Counted from the stretch's first letter, positions 25,870-37,200 are shown. The stretch is 64,000 nucleotides of DNA from Cyrtodaria siliqua (GCA_037043455.1 JAWPHD010007118.1:1-64000), one strand, 5' to 3'. Numbers and translations are program-made. The notes: generated by a model not told the origin, from the letters alone.

Positions 25870-26425
25870 GACTTATTATAACTTGTTGCCTGAACTCCTC
25901 TTACAGTATTTTTTACTGAATTCTTCCAAACTGTGTACACTTGTTCAACATTAAGCCCAAATGTGCACCCATCTTGCAAAGTTGTCGCCAGAACTCCTCC
26001 TACATATGTATACGGATTGCTTCCAAACTTAGCACAGATAGCATCATGTGCAGATGTGCACCAGGCAACTGATTTTTTATCTAACAATCTTTAGCATAGT
26101 CCATGCGGCCATTGCAACTATTGTCGCCTAAGTCCTTCCTATAGGTTTACATACATTGCATTCAAACTATGTGCACTTCTTTAGTATCATGCACGGTTAT
26201 ACACTTGGCAACGTGTTTACTCTAATTACCTTTGGTAGAGTCATGACCTTGTTCAACCGTTATATATGTACTCAGTGCTTACAGTCTGACCAAAGCTGCC
26301 TCCTGAACATCTTCGACATAGTTTAACCGATTCCCTCCAAACTTTTCACAGAGCATAGACCGTTGCCATTATTGCAGATGTGTGGCTAGTAAAATATTTT
26401 ATCTGACACATTTTAGCACGATGTA
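25870..26425 (-). repeat. Diverged tandem repeat of the 'gtcgcctgaactcctcctaca' bivalve type
   Basis: Units of roughly 105-130 bp repeat 'gaactcctc', 'ccaaactt', 'atgtgcagatgtgcacc' and 'ggcaac'. At least four diverged units can be followed. No open frame spans them. Confidence 0.6.
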
Positions 26426-26814
26426 ACGAATGGAAGACTGAGGGAAGCGTGTGGAGTCTTTGTTTTTATTTACAAAACAAACAACTCTAATTGTATATCG
26501 CTTATGTTCGATATAAATTGTTCGATTGAAATTGCTCGTGTAGGTTTATTGTTTATATAAAATTGGATTAAACCCGTATCTTGTCAATCATTTTAGTTTT
26601 GTGCGGATGTTTTTTTGACGCGAAACGATAAAACGCGATGATGGCATTGAAACGTTGACTTTCGTAATTCACGAATGAAGAAGTTAAATTGAGCAGTCGA
26701 TAATACTAAAGCGATGTGACCCTCCGGAAGAGTCAACATTAGTAGTTGGGTCAAATAATTCCACTATATATTCAATTTTTTTACAGAAACGTTTAACACC
26801 ATGACTAGAGAAAC

Positions 26815-26932
26815 AATACCCAGGAATAAGTGGGTTGTCTGCCTGAAACACTAAACAAAATCGACCGTCATGTAAAGCCTAAAATGTTCTGAACATGATG
26901 TTAAGCATCTAACAAACAAACAAAACAAATGT
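26815..26932 (+). mobile_element. SINE family 1 copy (body and tail)
   Basis: Contains 'cccaggaataagtgggttgt', 'ctgcctgaaacac', 'atcgaccgtcat', 'cctaaaatgttctgaacatg' and a (CAAA)n-type tail ending 'aacaaacaaacaaaac'. It is 5'-truncated. Confidence 0.7.
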
Positions 26933-27495
26933 TTCTTGAAACCCTGTCGTGAAAGTTAAACATAGTTCAATGGCTGAAGTTTCAAAACAACTTGGCTTTG
27001 TAACGTTATTTGTGTATGTGTCTGTGGGTAGAAACTGTGCTTTACTAAACGTTTAAAGATCAGACTACACAAATTACCAACCAATCAGGTGGCAGGGAAA
27101 GCGTTCCAGGGTAAATTCGGAGCTATTGCACAGAATCTCTTAATTTTGATTCGTTGACAAGGTAAACAAACCAAAACATCTTGCTAAAAAATTAAAATTC
27201 AACTTTTGAACAGTACTTATAAAGGTTAAATCATGTTTCTACATGCAAGTAGGTGGGTCAGCACCATCCGACCCAAACAGTTTTTTCAAAACATACTCAG
27301 TGTATGGTTTGTGTATGTTTTCTTGATAAACTAAGATAGGTCTTTCAAAACAAGTAAGCAAAAATATTGCTTCTTATATTAGGCAACTCAGTACAGAGCT
27401 CAGAGCTATAATGTACGTATATAGAAAATGAATTGGTGTAGTATGACCTAAAGTAGCTTATTCCGCCAACAACAGTCACCTTTAACACACCGCTT

Positions 27496-27585
27496 CATAT
27501 TACAACATCCTTTCTTGTTACAACATCCTTTCATGTTACAACACCGTATCATGTTACAACACCCTTTCATGTTACAACACCGTTT
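27496..27585 (+). repeat. Minisatellite, 5 x 18 bp
   Basis: Five adjacent units of 'catgttacaacacccttt' with substitutions but no indels. It abuts the start of dispersed repeat R1. Confidence 0.85.
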
Positions 27586-27770
27586 CTAAACCTACTGACG
27601 ACGAGGTATATATCTAACTTACATATTTTGAGAATTCAAACTCTATAGACAACTTTTATAAACAACTTTAACCAGCCAGGCCAAACCCCAAAACTTGAAC
27701 TTGAGCGTCGAATTAAGAGTAAACATGTTCATCTCACAGGTATTTTAAGAACCTGTGAAACAACTATATT
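27586..27770 (+). repeat. Dispersed repeat R1, copy b
   Basis: The order is 'ctaaacctactgacgacgag', 'aacttacatattttgag', 'aactttaaccagccaggcca', 'aaccccaaaactt', 'gcgtcgaattaagag' and 'aggtattttaagaacctg'. It provides the uninterrupted version of the site where an M1 MITE sits at 42.4 kb. Confidence 0.7.
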
Positions 27771-27774
27771 TTCA

Positions 27775-28768
27775 GTCGGCACATATACATAACAATATAA
27801 CCTGAACACCTGGCTACTCAGTTTTGATAAAACGGTTTTGTAGTGTAACTTTGCCGTTATTTGGTGTTTATTAAGTTTCTTCAGGCTTAGAAATGATTTA
27901 CTCAGAATTAGTGTGTGTTTTTTACTTTTGGGGGAAGGGGTCGGGGCCCTTTAGAGGGAGAACAATTCGACGTGAATTGGAAAAATGGGGAATTTTGACA
28001 ACCTTAAAATAAAGCAGAAAGATATTATGTATTAAGTCTCAGTCTTTCATTTAATATTAAATTCACATCAAGAACATGTTTGATGGACATGTTATGGATG
28101 GTCAACAAAGAAACAACATTAAAAAAAAAATTGAGTGGAATTTTTTCTCAAAAAAGTGGAAAAAACATACTTTTTGAGGAGGGATATGGGGCCGAACTTC
28201 GGCCAAATAACTCTTAAACAACCCACTGAGAATGGACCAGTAGGCTGTAGTGAAAGCTTAATGCTTAAAAGGCTATTCAACCTTATATCATTTTTTTTGC
28301 GATGCACGGTTTATGTTTTTGCAAAACAACGATTACTTCTATATTTGATATATTTATTCCAACTTGTTTCGATGTTTTTACATTGACAATTACCATACAT
28401 CCACAGGGAGCGCGATTTAATTATCCACTTTGAGAAAAGTCCATAAGCATGACTTATAAATGACAAATAATCGTTTTTGGCTACAAACCAAATAAACGCT
28501 CTGATGAAAAGTCCTTTGGGGACATTAGGTAAAATATTTATGTAGAGTTGACCAATTGACCTGATATTAATATCTTTGTTTGCGGTTTGACCAGGCTGTA
28601 AGTCCGTTTGGGTATTCAGAAAATTATACGCAATGATATACTCTTCAAAATAATTTAAGGACCACACGGAAATATCAGTAATAATTACATACTCTTTAAT
28701 ATTCCGGATTTCATATTCGTATAAAAAATTGATACACGTGTCACATAGCGATTTTAAGGAAATACAAC
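27775..28768. other. Non-coding DNA; one 153-residue minus frame of unknown meaning
   Basis: The frame at 28311-28772 (minus) is the longest non-repetitive open frame in the window. It shows no recognisable domain, and one frame of this length is about what chance predicts for 64 kb of AT-rich DNA. I do not call it a gene. Confidence 0.35.
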
Positions 28769-28769
28769 T

Positions 28770-29021
28770 CATTAAGTGGTCCGAGTATTAACTTTCATAC
28801 CCCATCCAACCCCTTCTCCAAGAAAAGAAAATGGGGTTGGCTGGGGTATGAAATAAAACCTTAATTTCGGCTTAACCTTTTGCATATTGTAATTTTAAAC
28901 ATTTCATTGGCAATTTTAAAGTGGTTACCGCATTGTTTTCAGTAAAAATGTTTTTAAACGTGTTTCATGGTCGAAATATCCTGCTAATGTAAGCTTTATC
29001 ATCAAGGCGGACCACGTAATG
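28770..29021 (+). mobile_element. MITE family M1, copy 2
   Basis: The left end CATTAAGTGGTCC has one change from the family end, and the right end is GGACCACGTAATG. The interior contains the family hairpin 'accccatccaacccc' against 'ggggttggctggggt', followed by 'tttcggctta' and 'aaatgtttttaaac'. It is non-coding. Confidence 0.85.
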
Positions 29022-29479
29022 TAATGCGTAAAGACTGTAAGTCGTTCAATAACAGCACTTGAAAAAATGACGCAAATAAAAACATGGTTCTTAAATTATT
29101 TTGAGGAGTATATAAGCTAAATTACAGTATCGTGCGTCAATTTACTCGTGCATGCGAATTGATCGTTTTAATGTAACCGTCACATTTGGGCATTTGTCGG
29201 ATACTAAATTGACCAAAATTATTGGGTTCTACTCTTGGGTATTTTCTGGACATAATACCCAATGTGAGCCATTTCAACACACAGAGTACTAAAGTGTTTT
29301 AAAAGTTTAAAATATGTCCAATACATTGTTTTAAATAGTCAATAAATAAACAATAACCAACACATACTATTTCAACTTAAAACGTACCCAACATAAGGCG
29401 TCTAATGGACGCTCGTCAAAAATGGTTTAGGTTATTTAGAGCCGAACAAGAAGAAAAATTAATACTTATTTTTGAACAG

Positions 29480-29730
29480 CATTACGTGGTCCGAGTATTA
29501 ACTTTCATACCCCATCCAACACCTTCTCCAAGAAGCGAAAACAGGGTTCGGCTTAAACAGTTTGCATATTGTAAAATTAAAACATTTAATAGGAAATTTT
29601 AAACAGGTTATCGCATTTTTTCAGTAAAAAATGTTTTTAAACATGTTTTGTTTTCGAAATATCCGTTATAAAATCCTGCAAATATAAGCTTTCCCATCGC
29701 TTAATGGAATTAAGGCGGGACCACGTAATG
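29480..29730 (+). mobile_element. MITE family M1, copy 3
   Basis: Both 13 bp ends are perfect. The interior hairpin's right half ('ggttggctggggtatg') is deleted, leaving 'cagggttcggctta'. It lies in the same orientation 459 bp downstream of copy 2. Confidence 0.9.
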
Positions 29731-29902
29731 AGATTACCCTAGTTTGTTAATAGAGGAATGACTTCAGTACATGGCCTAGGGACCTCCTGGTTGACCTTGC
29801 AGTGTGACAATGCAGTGTGGTGGTGGGTAATATGGTGCGGAGGATAGCGGTGCGGCGGGAGGATCGGTGACTTTTTCAAGCTCGACTTGTCAACTGAGAA
29901 CG

Positions 29903-30036
29903 TGTGAATGGCGGGAGGTATACAGTACTGGTTTTACTTAGGAAAAATTAGGTGGTCTGGCTCTACCACAAAATTAATCGACCGTCATATATGGCCAAAC
30001 CTGTGCTAAAAATTACGTAAATCACAATTCAAGCAA
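29903..30036 (+). mobile_element. SINE family 1 copy (body and tail)
   Basis: Contains 'gaatggcgggaggtatacag', 'ggtggtctggctctaccac', 'atcgaccgtcatatatggcc', 'gtgctaaaaattacgtaaat' and 'cacaattcaagc'. The head is missing. Confidence 0.75.
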
Positions 30037-30039
30037 AAG

Positions 30040-31180
30040 CTAACGTTATGCTAAAATCGCCACAATGTTCTGTACTCTGAAAAGTAATTATCAACAACAA
30101 CACATAAAGCGAGAAAAAGACACATTCAGGCAAATGTCGAAGCTTCGGGGTTACATTATTATGTGATTAGATTTTGTAACTTTATCTTAATTTTAATTAT
30201 TGGTTTCTCCCAGACAAACATAACACTGATTACGTGGGAAATAGTATGTATTGTGTTGCACGGCGACTCAATCACGTGCTCGTCATCATTAGAATGGCGC
30301 GTAGATAGCAGCCGTAATTGAATTTTGATGCTGAAATCGGTTTTCTGAATAAAATAAATGAACCAAGGATTTCCTCATTTGCCAACTACAGATACTTGTA
30401 TACTCGAGAACATGTTTCAACACGAAATGAAGTACGCTGATATTGAGCCGCGTTGTAGAAATGCTTATTTTCTCGCAGACTTACTTGTCGCTAAGTAATC
30501 TGTTTTCCCTGAACGTTTTGTTAGCATTTGAATTTTTAAAAGGAAATTCATTAAACGAAATGGAGATTTTATGCCACTTTCAACATTTAAAATGATTAAA
30601 TGGTACGCTTCCGCGAGGATGATTTTTTTTACCATAAATGCCATAGTTCGGGTTCGAACTCACGTGAAGCGCGTGTCTTTAAAGTTATTTTAAAAAAATA
30701 TCATAAACATGAAATATCCACCTATATATATATATTAATATGCGACACTTGACGTGTACACCAAATTTCCACGTACATGTAGATAATTAACACGTTAAAT
30801 GTACATCTCACGTGAGCACCGGTTGATCACGGCTTGGACTTTTTTAATTTTCATAACTTGTGTTGCTGAGCAACTACAACAAATCCATGTTCATTTGCGT
30901 ATATCATGTGCTTTTAATCCTGTTTCGATACAATAATGTATGCCACAATGTCCTAGATGAATACAAAAACGATAGAAACGCCTGGTGGTGTTAAAGCCGG
31001 GTTTTCAAAAATGAGAAAGATGAGTGCCTGTGTGTTTGGTGAAAATATTTAATAGAGCTTTTCTAGATAGATTGTTTTTATGGGAGTGAAAGAATGCTTT
31101 ATTGTTGAAAACTTAGTTTTCATTTTCAACGCATGGTGTTTGGTACATGTCAGCAACTTACTGTCAAAGTTTTATAATAA
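30040..31180. other. No supported gene
   Basis: AT-rich. 'gggttcgaactcacg' near 30652 resembles a Pol III B box, but no matching A box or cloverleaf is visible. Confidence 0.4.
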
Positions 31181-31183
31181 TTG

Positions 31184-31312
31184 CACATGGCAATGCTGAG
31201 ATATAAAAAATAATTAGACATGGCAATGCCTAGATATAAAAAATAATTAGACATGGCAATGCCTAGATATAAAAAATAATTAGACATGGCAATGCCTAGA
31301 TATAAAAAAAAA
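31184..31312 (+). repeat. Minisatellite, 4 x 33 bp
   Basis: The unit 'gacatggcaatgcctagata' plus 'taaaaaataatta' starts at 31184 (variant), 31217, 31250 and 31283. The last three are identical until the array ends. Because 33 is a multiple of 3, it yields a repeated frame on the minus strand; no other sign of coding is seen. Confidence 0.92.
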
Positions 31313-31344
31313 TGTTGATGCCCGTATAACAAAGTTAATAAGGG

Positions 31345-31615
31345 TAACATAACATATATGTTGGAGAAAGTAGGTCATAGTGACCTAGTTTTCAGGATGT
31401 GGTCAGTGCTTGATGAGAAGAAGGTGCTGTTAACATTTGATGAAGATGCTGAGATATAACACAAACTTAATCCCCCACCCCACGCCCACACTTAAACAAT
31501 ATTAAACATATTTTGGTGAAAGTAGGTCACAGTGACCAAGTTTCCAGGGTATGGTCAGTGCTTGATGAGAGGAATGTGAAGCTCGGACATGGTAATGCTG
31601 AGATATATAGAAAAC
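31345..31615 (+). repeat. Two diverged copies of a 'gtaggtcacagtgacc' repeat
   Basis: Copies at about 31365-31460 and 31517-31605 share 'aaagtaggtca.agtgacc', 'tggtcagtgcttgatgagag' and 'gctgagatata'. The phrase is common in bivalve repetitive DNA. The 'atggcaatgctgagatata' ending links it to the 33 bp minisatellite just upstream, which probably grew from one such end. Confidence 0.6.
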
Positions 31616-31769
31616 AAAAAATGTTGTACAATCTAACCCAACATCCTTCGATACCGTTTTTAATCGTAGCTGTGAACGTGTTTTTGATCGAAAACCGAAG
31701 GTCATTCGACCATTTGGTCTTCATATTAAACCAAAATTAAGGGACATTGAAATCGACCTACATTTGATT

Positions 31770-32510
31770 GCAAAGTACAAAGTACCATAAATTCCACCGT
31801 GGACTTTGGAAACACCAACAATTATTTTTGATCTTTGTAATAGTAACAAATCCAGAACAGATCCTACTATCTTTCAAAGCAAATTTAATGAAATTAAATC
31901 GAAACACAGTAACTTTCAACATATATACACATATGGTTCTAAAGATGGAGAACACAGCATAAAGAGCCACCTGCCTGACAAGGACTCTATCTTTTCAACT
32001 TAACTTAAGGCATACCATATTAATGAATCTGATGATGTCTATTTTGTAATCTTTTCTGATTCCCTTTCATCTCTTCAGGCCCTGGGTAATATGAAACATG
32101 ATAATCCTGTTGTGCTTCAACTTTTAGAAAAGTGCAATTTTCTTATAGTTTATAATGTTATTATTTTCTGCTGGCTTCCAAGCCATGTAGGAATACGTGG
32201 TAATGATAGAGCTGATAGTGCTGCTAAGGCAGCATTACGTTTACATATATATAATGCTAAATTACCCTATACGGATTTTAAAAGTTGTATTAACACATAT
32301 TTTCGTAATTCTTAGCAAGCCGCTTGGGATTTGTCAGTGAACAATAAACTCCATTTAAATAAACCTTACTCGGAAAATGACGTCTTTCTAGTAGACACAT
32401 TCGTCGAGAAGAAGTTGTCCTGGTCCGGTGCAGGATAGGGCATACACGTTATCCTCATTCATATTATTACAAAGTGAGCAATTACCAGAATGTATACCCT
32501 GTGTTGCTCC
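31770..32510 (+). pseudogene. Decayed non-LTR retrotransposon: RNase H domain and C-terminal region
   Basis: One frame runs from about 31770 to 32315 and beyond, with in-frame stops at about 32001-32003 and 32313-32315. It reads 'FQSKFNEIKSKHSNFQHIY', TYGSKDGE, 'FSDSLSSLQAL' and 'LPSHVGIRGNDRADSAAKAA'. These are the RNase H core motifs. The first catalytic Asp (DGS) is Tyr here, the second (SDS) and last (DRAD) are kept. After a +1 shift the frame continues as 'RREEVVLVRCRIGHTRY', the region that follows RNase H in many LINE ORF2 proteins. No upstream reverse transcriptase or endonuclease is seen, so this is a 5'-truncated dead copy. Clade is not resolved. Confidence 0.85.
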
Positions 32511-32840
32511 GTTAACGGTTAACAGTTAATACTATGAAAGAGTTATTTGATACTATAGATTTTAGTCTTGTTTTAGATTTTCAGAAAGAAATCAGACTTT
32601 ATAAATCCTTATAATATGTTGTTATATATATTTACTTGTGTATACACCCGTTGACGGGCATTTTTTGATTTACATATATACATAGTTTATATTACTACCA
32701 TATCATCCCTCATTTGTAAATAGTTTTATCTTTATATATTTACATTAATTTACTACTTAATTTCTTCATTTTTCATCAGTTTTGCGAACAATATGACATT
32801 TTTATGTGTCGACGTGCCATAAAACACCATTCATTCATTC
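32511..32840 (+). mobile_element. 3' UTR and tail of the same LINE
   Basis: AT-rich 3' UTR ending 'gtgtcgacgtgccataaaac', 'accattcattcattcac'. The last part recurs inverted at 6222-6345. The end phrase resembles the ends of SINE family 1 and of the element at 35.9 and 58.3 kb, suggesting shared recognition by one reverse transcriptase (inference). Confidence 0.75.
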
Positions 32841-32844
32841 ACAA

Positions 32845-33675
32845 AATGTTGACGCCCGCCTCCCGCCCGGTTTACGCCAATCTATAAGACGGTTTGTTTT
32901 CTTCAAAAAACGGTTAATAATTAGCAGGATAGATTTAGAATAAAAGTAGCGGTTTAATTTGCATAAGTTCTTAGAACTGGCGCTCAACCTACGGCCCAGG
33001 ATCGTGCTCTTAGTATGAAACAGTATGAAAACAAGCAAGGCTTTACGCAAGCGTAAAATAGCTGCCGGGAGAAAATAGCATTATTTCTTGGTAGGAACTG
33101 GGAAGAACGTTTAACATAATAACAGATCAAGTCACGGGTGTTAATACAATATTCAAAAAAAGAGTTGTCACGGAGACGTAAACACGCCATGACCGTTTTT
33201 TTTTACCAGACACTTTCGTCCCAATTTGTGCTACCAAATATTTTAAATCAAGGTGGGCGAATCCTTGACATGCCTTACAAATTGATTACATATTCACCTT
33301 TGTAGCACGACGTACTAAAGCACACATCAGTAGAGAAATACAATTATTCACATGTATGGGATGCGTTTGCATTACAACACAGATAAACTGTCCATTGCTA
33401 CCATGTGTAATTATCAAAGTAAATAAACTCAAAGAAACTATTCATTACTACCTTACCATGTGCAATTACTAAAACAATATAAGAGTCTGATTCAATAAGT
33501 ATGACAGCCGGACTGAAACGAAGTCTATAATATTATGTCTCCAGTAATTCGTGTAAGAATTTAAATATTTGAAGGTGATATGTAACCGGGTATAGGTAAA
33601 TGGCGAATAATAGAATGTCAACCGTTTGTCCTTGGTAACGAGAGGTAGGTCTCTGGCACGGTAAGCTATCAACCG
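32845..33675. other. No supported gene
   Basis: Frames of 67-71 residues on the minus strand have no recognised motifs. 'accatgtg.aattat' phrases are duplicated near 33400 and 33460. Confidence 0.4.
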
Positions 33676-33679
33676 TTGT

Positions 33680-33902
33680 GTTCAAGTTCCGGCTGAGCTA
33701 TGCTTTTTTTCACCGCCTGTTAGACGTGGTGTGCAACGAGGGATGAACCCGACAATATAACGAGTTGTGAAAAGTCGTTCCTCAACCGGGACTCGAATCC
33801 AGTGTTTATGGCTTACCGTATCTGGCCTGAGATATCGAGGGCACACGGTTAGCAATAGGTTAATCACTATTTACCTGTACCCGGTTATACACACTGCTGT
33901 TA
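33680..33902 (-). mobile_element. SINE family 2 (tRNA-derived), copy a
   Basis: On the minus strand it starts 'gtataaccgggtacaggtaa', has an A-box-like 'tatctcaggccagatacgg', then B-box-like 'ggattcgagtcccgg', then the body 'ttgaggaacgacttttcac' and 'gggttcatccctcg'. The same order is seen at 33905, 34265 and 43449. The spacing of the boxes fits a tRNA-derived Pol III promoter. The overlapping frames at 33682-33867 and 33767-34003 are spurious. Confidence 0.7.
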
Positions 33903-33904
33903 TT

Positions 33905-34060
33905 TATCAGGATGATCCCGGAGGAGTCCTCAAATGTAAGTGGGAAAATCGTGACTCAGCCCTTCAAACCCATGGTCTCCGGATTACCGTGCCGGCGATC
34001 TAACCTCTGAGCTGTCTGAGTCACAAGGCTGGCAATCGATTATTTACCATTTACCTGTAC
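33905..34060 (-). mobile_element. SINE family 2, copy b
   Basis: The minus strand reads 'gactcagacagctcagaggt' (A box), 'agaccatgggtttgaag' (degraded B box), 'cacgattttcccac', 'gaggactcctccgggatcat'. It lies directly next to copy a in the same orientation. Its 5' end overlaps a 41 bp tandem array. Confidence 0.65.
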
Positions 34061-34143
34061 CTCACAAGGCTGGCAATCGATTATTTACCATTTACCTGTA
34101 CCTCACAAGGCTGGCAATCGATTATTTACCATTTACCTGTACC
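34021..34143 (-). repeat. Perfect tandem array, 3 x 41 bp, at a SINE 5' end
   Basis: Units start at 34021, 34062 and 34103 ('tcacaaggctggcaatcgat', 'tatttaccatttacctgtac', 'c') and are identical. The unit corresponds to the 5' leader of SINE family 2, so the SINE start has been triplicated. Confidence 0.92.
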
Positions 34144-34264
34144 CTATTATATATTCCCTCTCCAAATAAAAGTTTTAAATTCTTTTCCGCATTTCTGTAG
34201 ACAACGAGCGTTCAAACCAGGTCGGCTTTCAGGCTAATTGCCATACTAATGTTTTTATGCTAAC

Positions 34265-34425
34265 AGACGCGTTTCAGATTCCCAGGTGGACGGCAATTTA
34301 AACAGACGGTAAAAAACACTCGTGCCTCAACCGATACTCGAACCCAGACTCATCTAACGTGCCAGATCTAAACCAACTGACTAACTGATTCTCGTGATTG
34401 TACACAGTCACATGCATGCAATTAA
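34265..34425 (-). mobile_element. SINE family 2, copy c
   Basis: The minus strand has 'ttagtcagttggtttagatc' (A box), 'ctgggttcgagtatcggttg' (B box) and 'aggcacgagtgttttttacc'. It is more diverged than the other copies. Confidence 0.55.
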
Positions 34426-34429
34426 TGTA

Positions 34430-35560
34430 TAATTCCATGTGATACCGTATACAGATGTTCAAGACGGGTCGTAGCTTGGCATACTCCTTTATTCCCGGGA
34501 GCAACTTGGGAAAATAAAACAAATAATAAAAAAACACTAAAAAATGAAAATTGAAACAAAATTCAGAGCAAGGAGTAGGGTTAGGTTGGAAAATTACCAC
34601 TTTTATGCGAGCATAAAATGTATGTATTCCTGACAAATATCGCTTGTATGAGCACCGCCAAAGATCTAAAGATGAAGAAATCGACCCCCGCCCCCTTAAG
34701 TTTATCTAATTATTCAGTGATGAATCGAAACAACAGTTTAACGTTTACAATATATCGTGTATGTTCTTTATACTCGTGTTGCCATGGAGCCTCCGGGGTT
34801 ATTAAATATTCTCCAATCAATACACGGTACGTCATTAAAGGCACACTTTCCATCGATGAGTGATTTTCACAATCATCATTTACGTACAGCATATAAAATA
34901 TTTATGCACCGCTGATATTTACGGAACTAAAATGAGTTATCATCATTGTTTTCTCGGGTTCCATTTTTTATTGCAACTCTAACGTAAAATGCATTACATC
35001 TGACACGCAAAAGCTTTAGAAATTGGAAAAAAAGAAAAGTGTCGGGCAGACAGACTCAAACTAAAGTAATTCATCACCAGATAGATATTACTGGAAACCA
35101 CGTTTTGAACAAAGACTAAATTGAAGTTGTGTATACATAAAAGCAATTTTAGCAACTTATCATTAGAAAATATTAAGAGAAACTAAGAGAAATGTTCGGA
35201 TGTGTCTACAAATGGTCGCAGGAAGAGATACAGATTAAATAAAATCTACTACAAATACATCCAAACAATTGTAGTTCTTTGTCTAAATGCCTTAAATACA
35301 TAAAACAAGACTAGAAAAATCAATAAACTATTACTATGTTAACAATGATTTTACAACGGAACCAGTTAACAATGATTTTACAACGGACACAGTTGTTCCG
35401 GTAATGTGATAGGAATTATCAGTTATATCATACAATAATGGTCACGGAATATTCATTAATGAGTGGTCTTTTCAGTAGATATGGAGAAATGATGAATTAA
35501 GAATTGACAATGTTTGTTTTTTATACGTATAAATAAACTCCAATTATTGACTTAAATTTC
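34430..35560. other. Non-coding DNA with one 27 bp tandem duplication
   Basis: 'aacaatgattttacaacgga' plus a variable 7 bp is repeated at 35341-35394. No gene is supported. Confidence 0.45.
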
Positions 35561-35564
35561 CATC

Positions 35565-35885
35565 GTTTTTTAGTTATTTTATTCATTCATTCGTTCGATC
35601 GTTGTCATATGTAAGTTCGTTCATTTATTCACTTATTCAGTAGTCAATTATTCATTCACTCATTCAATTCATGTGTTCGTTCGTTCGTTCGTTCGTGCGT
35701 GCGTGCGTGCGTTCGTTCGTTCTTTTGTTCGTTCGTTCGTTCGTTCGTTCGTTCGTTCGTTCTTTCTTCATTCATGCATTCATGCATTCATGCATTCGTT
35801 CATTCACGTATTCATTCATGTATTCGTTCATTTGTTTATTCATTAATTAATGCATGTATTCATTCACTCAATAACTCATTCATTC
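35565..35885 (+). repeat. (ATTC)n/(GTTC)n tetranucleotide array
   Basis: Mixed CATT, CGTT and CTTT tetranucleotides run for about 320 bp. The 70-residue frame within it is a by-product. The array ends exactly where the 36 kb SINE-like element begins, so it may derive from the (ATTC)n tail of an earlier insertion. Confidence 0.9.
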
Positions 35886-35888
35886 ATG

Positions 35889-36295
35889 TCCCCGTGTGGT
35901 TGCCGGGCTAAAATACAACACTGCTGCAAATCTCGCTAGAGGCAGAGGGGTAGGACCACCCCCCCCCCCCCCCCCCCCCCCACCTTCCACACACACACAC
36001 CCCGCCCCCTTCTTGTTCATTTTTATCATTTTTTATCATGCTCATTCAAGGTCTTCATCATGACACCGCATTGCCAATGTGGAAACGTGGCTACATCGCA
36101 AAAAGAGTGTCTATAATAAAAATTTCAGCAACTCTGCAGTTCTGCAGGTTAGACAGCTCTAGCCCCATTCTCCATATTTTATCTTGATGTAAATGGAGGA
36201 TGAGCCTGGCATGTTCATTCCTGTTAGGCGCCATATAACCTTTCATGTGTTGGTGCGCCGTAAAACCCAATTCAATTCATTCATCCATCCACCCA
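35889..36295 (+). mobile_element. SINE-like or LINE-tail element (family S3), copy 1
   Basis: The order is 'cccgtgtggttgccggg', a C-rich tract (23 C at 35959-35981, then CA repeats), 'ttgttcatttttatcat', 'aaggtcttcatcatga', 'agcaactctgcagttc', 'ccatattttatcttgatgta', 'ggaggatgagcctggcatgt', 'gttaggcgccatataacctt', and the end 'gtgcgccgtaaaacccaatt' followed by CATTC-type repeats. It matches 58262-58640. It is non-coding. Confidence 0.75.
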
Positions 36296-36299
36296 TCTG

Positions 36300-36920
36300 T
36301 TCAGTCATTTATTCTCTATTGAATTGATTCGCTCGGTGGTTTAATCATTCATTAATTTATTCATTATTCGTTTATTGGTTCACCACTTATTCAATCATTT
36401 ATTTATGCATTTATTTATTCATTTATTCGCAGGCGTACCACCTAGTTTCACTGTTTGGTTATTTTTTGTGTTTCAAATACAATGTTTCTGTCAAAGAAAC
36501 ACACTGCAATCTTGGTTGATTTAGAACAACTAAGACAAATGAAATACTCCACATTGTATTATATTTTATTTAATTGCATAACAGCTGACTTGAATTGAAT
36601 TGAATTGAGTTGCTAATAACTAATTCAAAATTGCAATGCGTCCCTTTAAAAAACTGATTCGTCTTTTACGACATTAAGTAATCCAACGACTTTGCTGCAT
36701 TTTGTATTGCTATTTTTGTGAGTGTTTTCAGTTTTTGAACTTCACCATTTGTAATACATAATGATATCACAATCTGATATTTCTTGTACGCAATGAGTGT
36801 GTGTGATTTTTACTCATAAAAGACTCCTGACATAGTAACCAGATAGCGGAATTCGAGTAGGATATTGTACAATACATTTACTACATAATCAGTATGTGTA
36901 AGGTAAAACCTACTTCAGAC
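36300..36920. other. ATTC-rich then unremarkable AT-rich DNA
   Basis: CATT/TTAT-type tetranucleotides continue from the S3 tail to about 36430. After that nothing is recognised, apart from a weak match to the TAAAGGGAC-family end near 36640-36655. Confidence 0.45.
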
Positions 36921-36922
36921 AC

Positions 36923-37176
36923 CTGGGTCCGTATTCATAAAGCTTCCTTGCAATATCTTAAGTGAAATTTTATCATTTAAAATACCGTTTATATCGATTT
37001 AAGACGTTTTCTTAATATTGCGTATAAGGTAATGGATAAATAAAACAAACAGCTAAATATTCATCTTAAAATAGATGGTTTATAGTGTCTCTGGATGTTC
37101 AAAGTATGTTATAAAATCTTAAATATTAACTTAAGTAACATTTTCCACTTAAGTTGCTTTTTGGAAACGGGCCCAG
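36923..37176. mobile_element. MITE-like element with CTGGGTCCGT.TTCATAAAG ends
   Basis: The left end 'ctgggtccgtattcataaag' is mirrored at the right by 'tttttggaaacgggcccag', with 'atcttaag' and 'cacttaag' inside. It is about 254 bp and non-coding. The end phrase resembles a widespread molluscan repeat (from memory, not searched). Confidence 0.6.
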
Positions 37177-37200
37177 CTGCATTATTCGTTCATTCATACT

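Noticed and set aside
28311..28772. 153-residue minus frame
   Set aside because: No domain, no exon context, and a frame of this length is expected about once by chance in 64 kb of AT-rich DNA.
30640..30680. B-box-like 'gggttcgaactcacg' as a tRNA or SINE
   Set aside because: No A box at the right distance and no similarity to the SINE families in the window.
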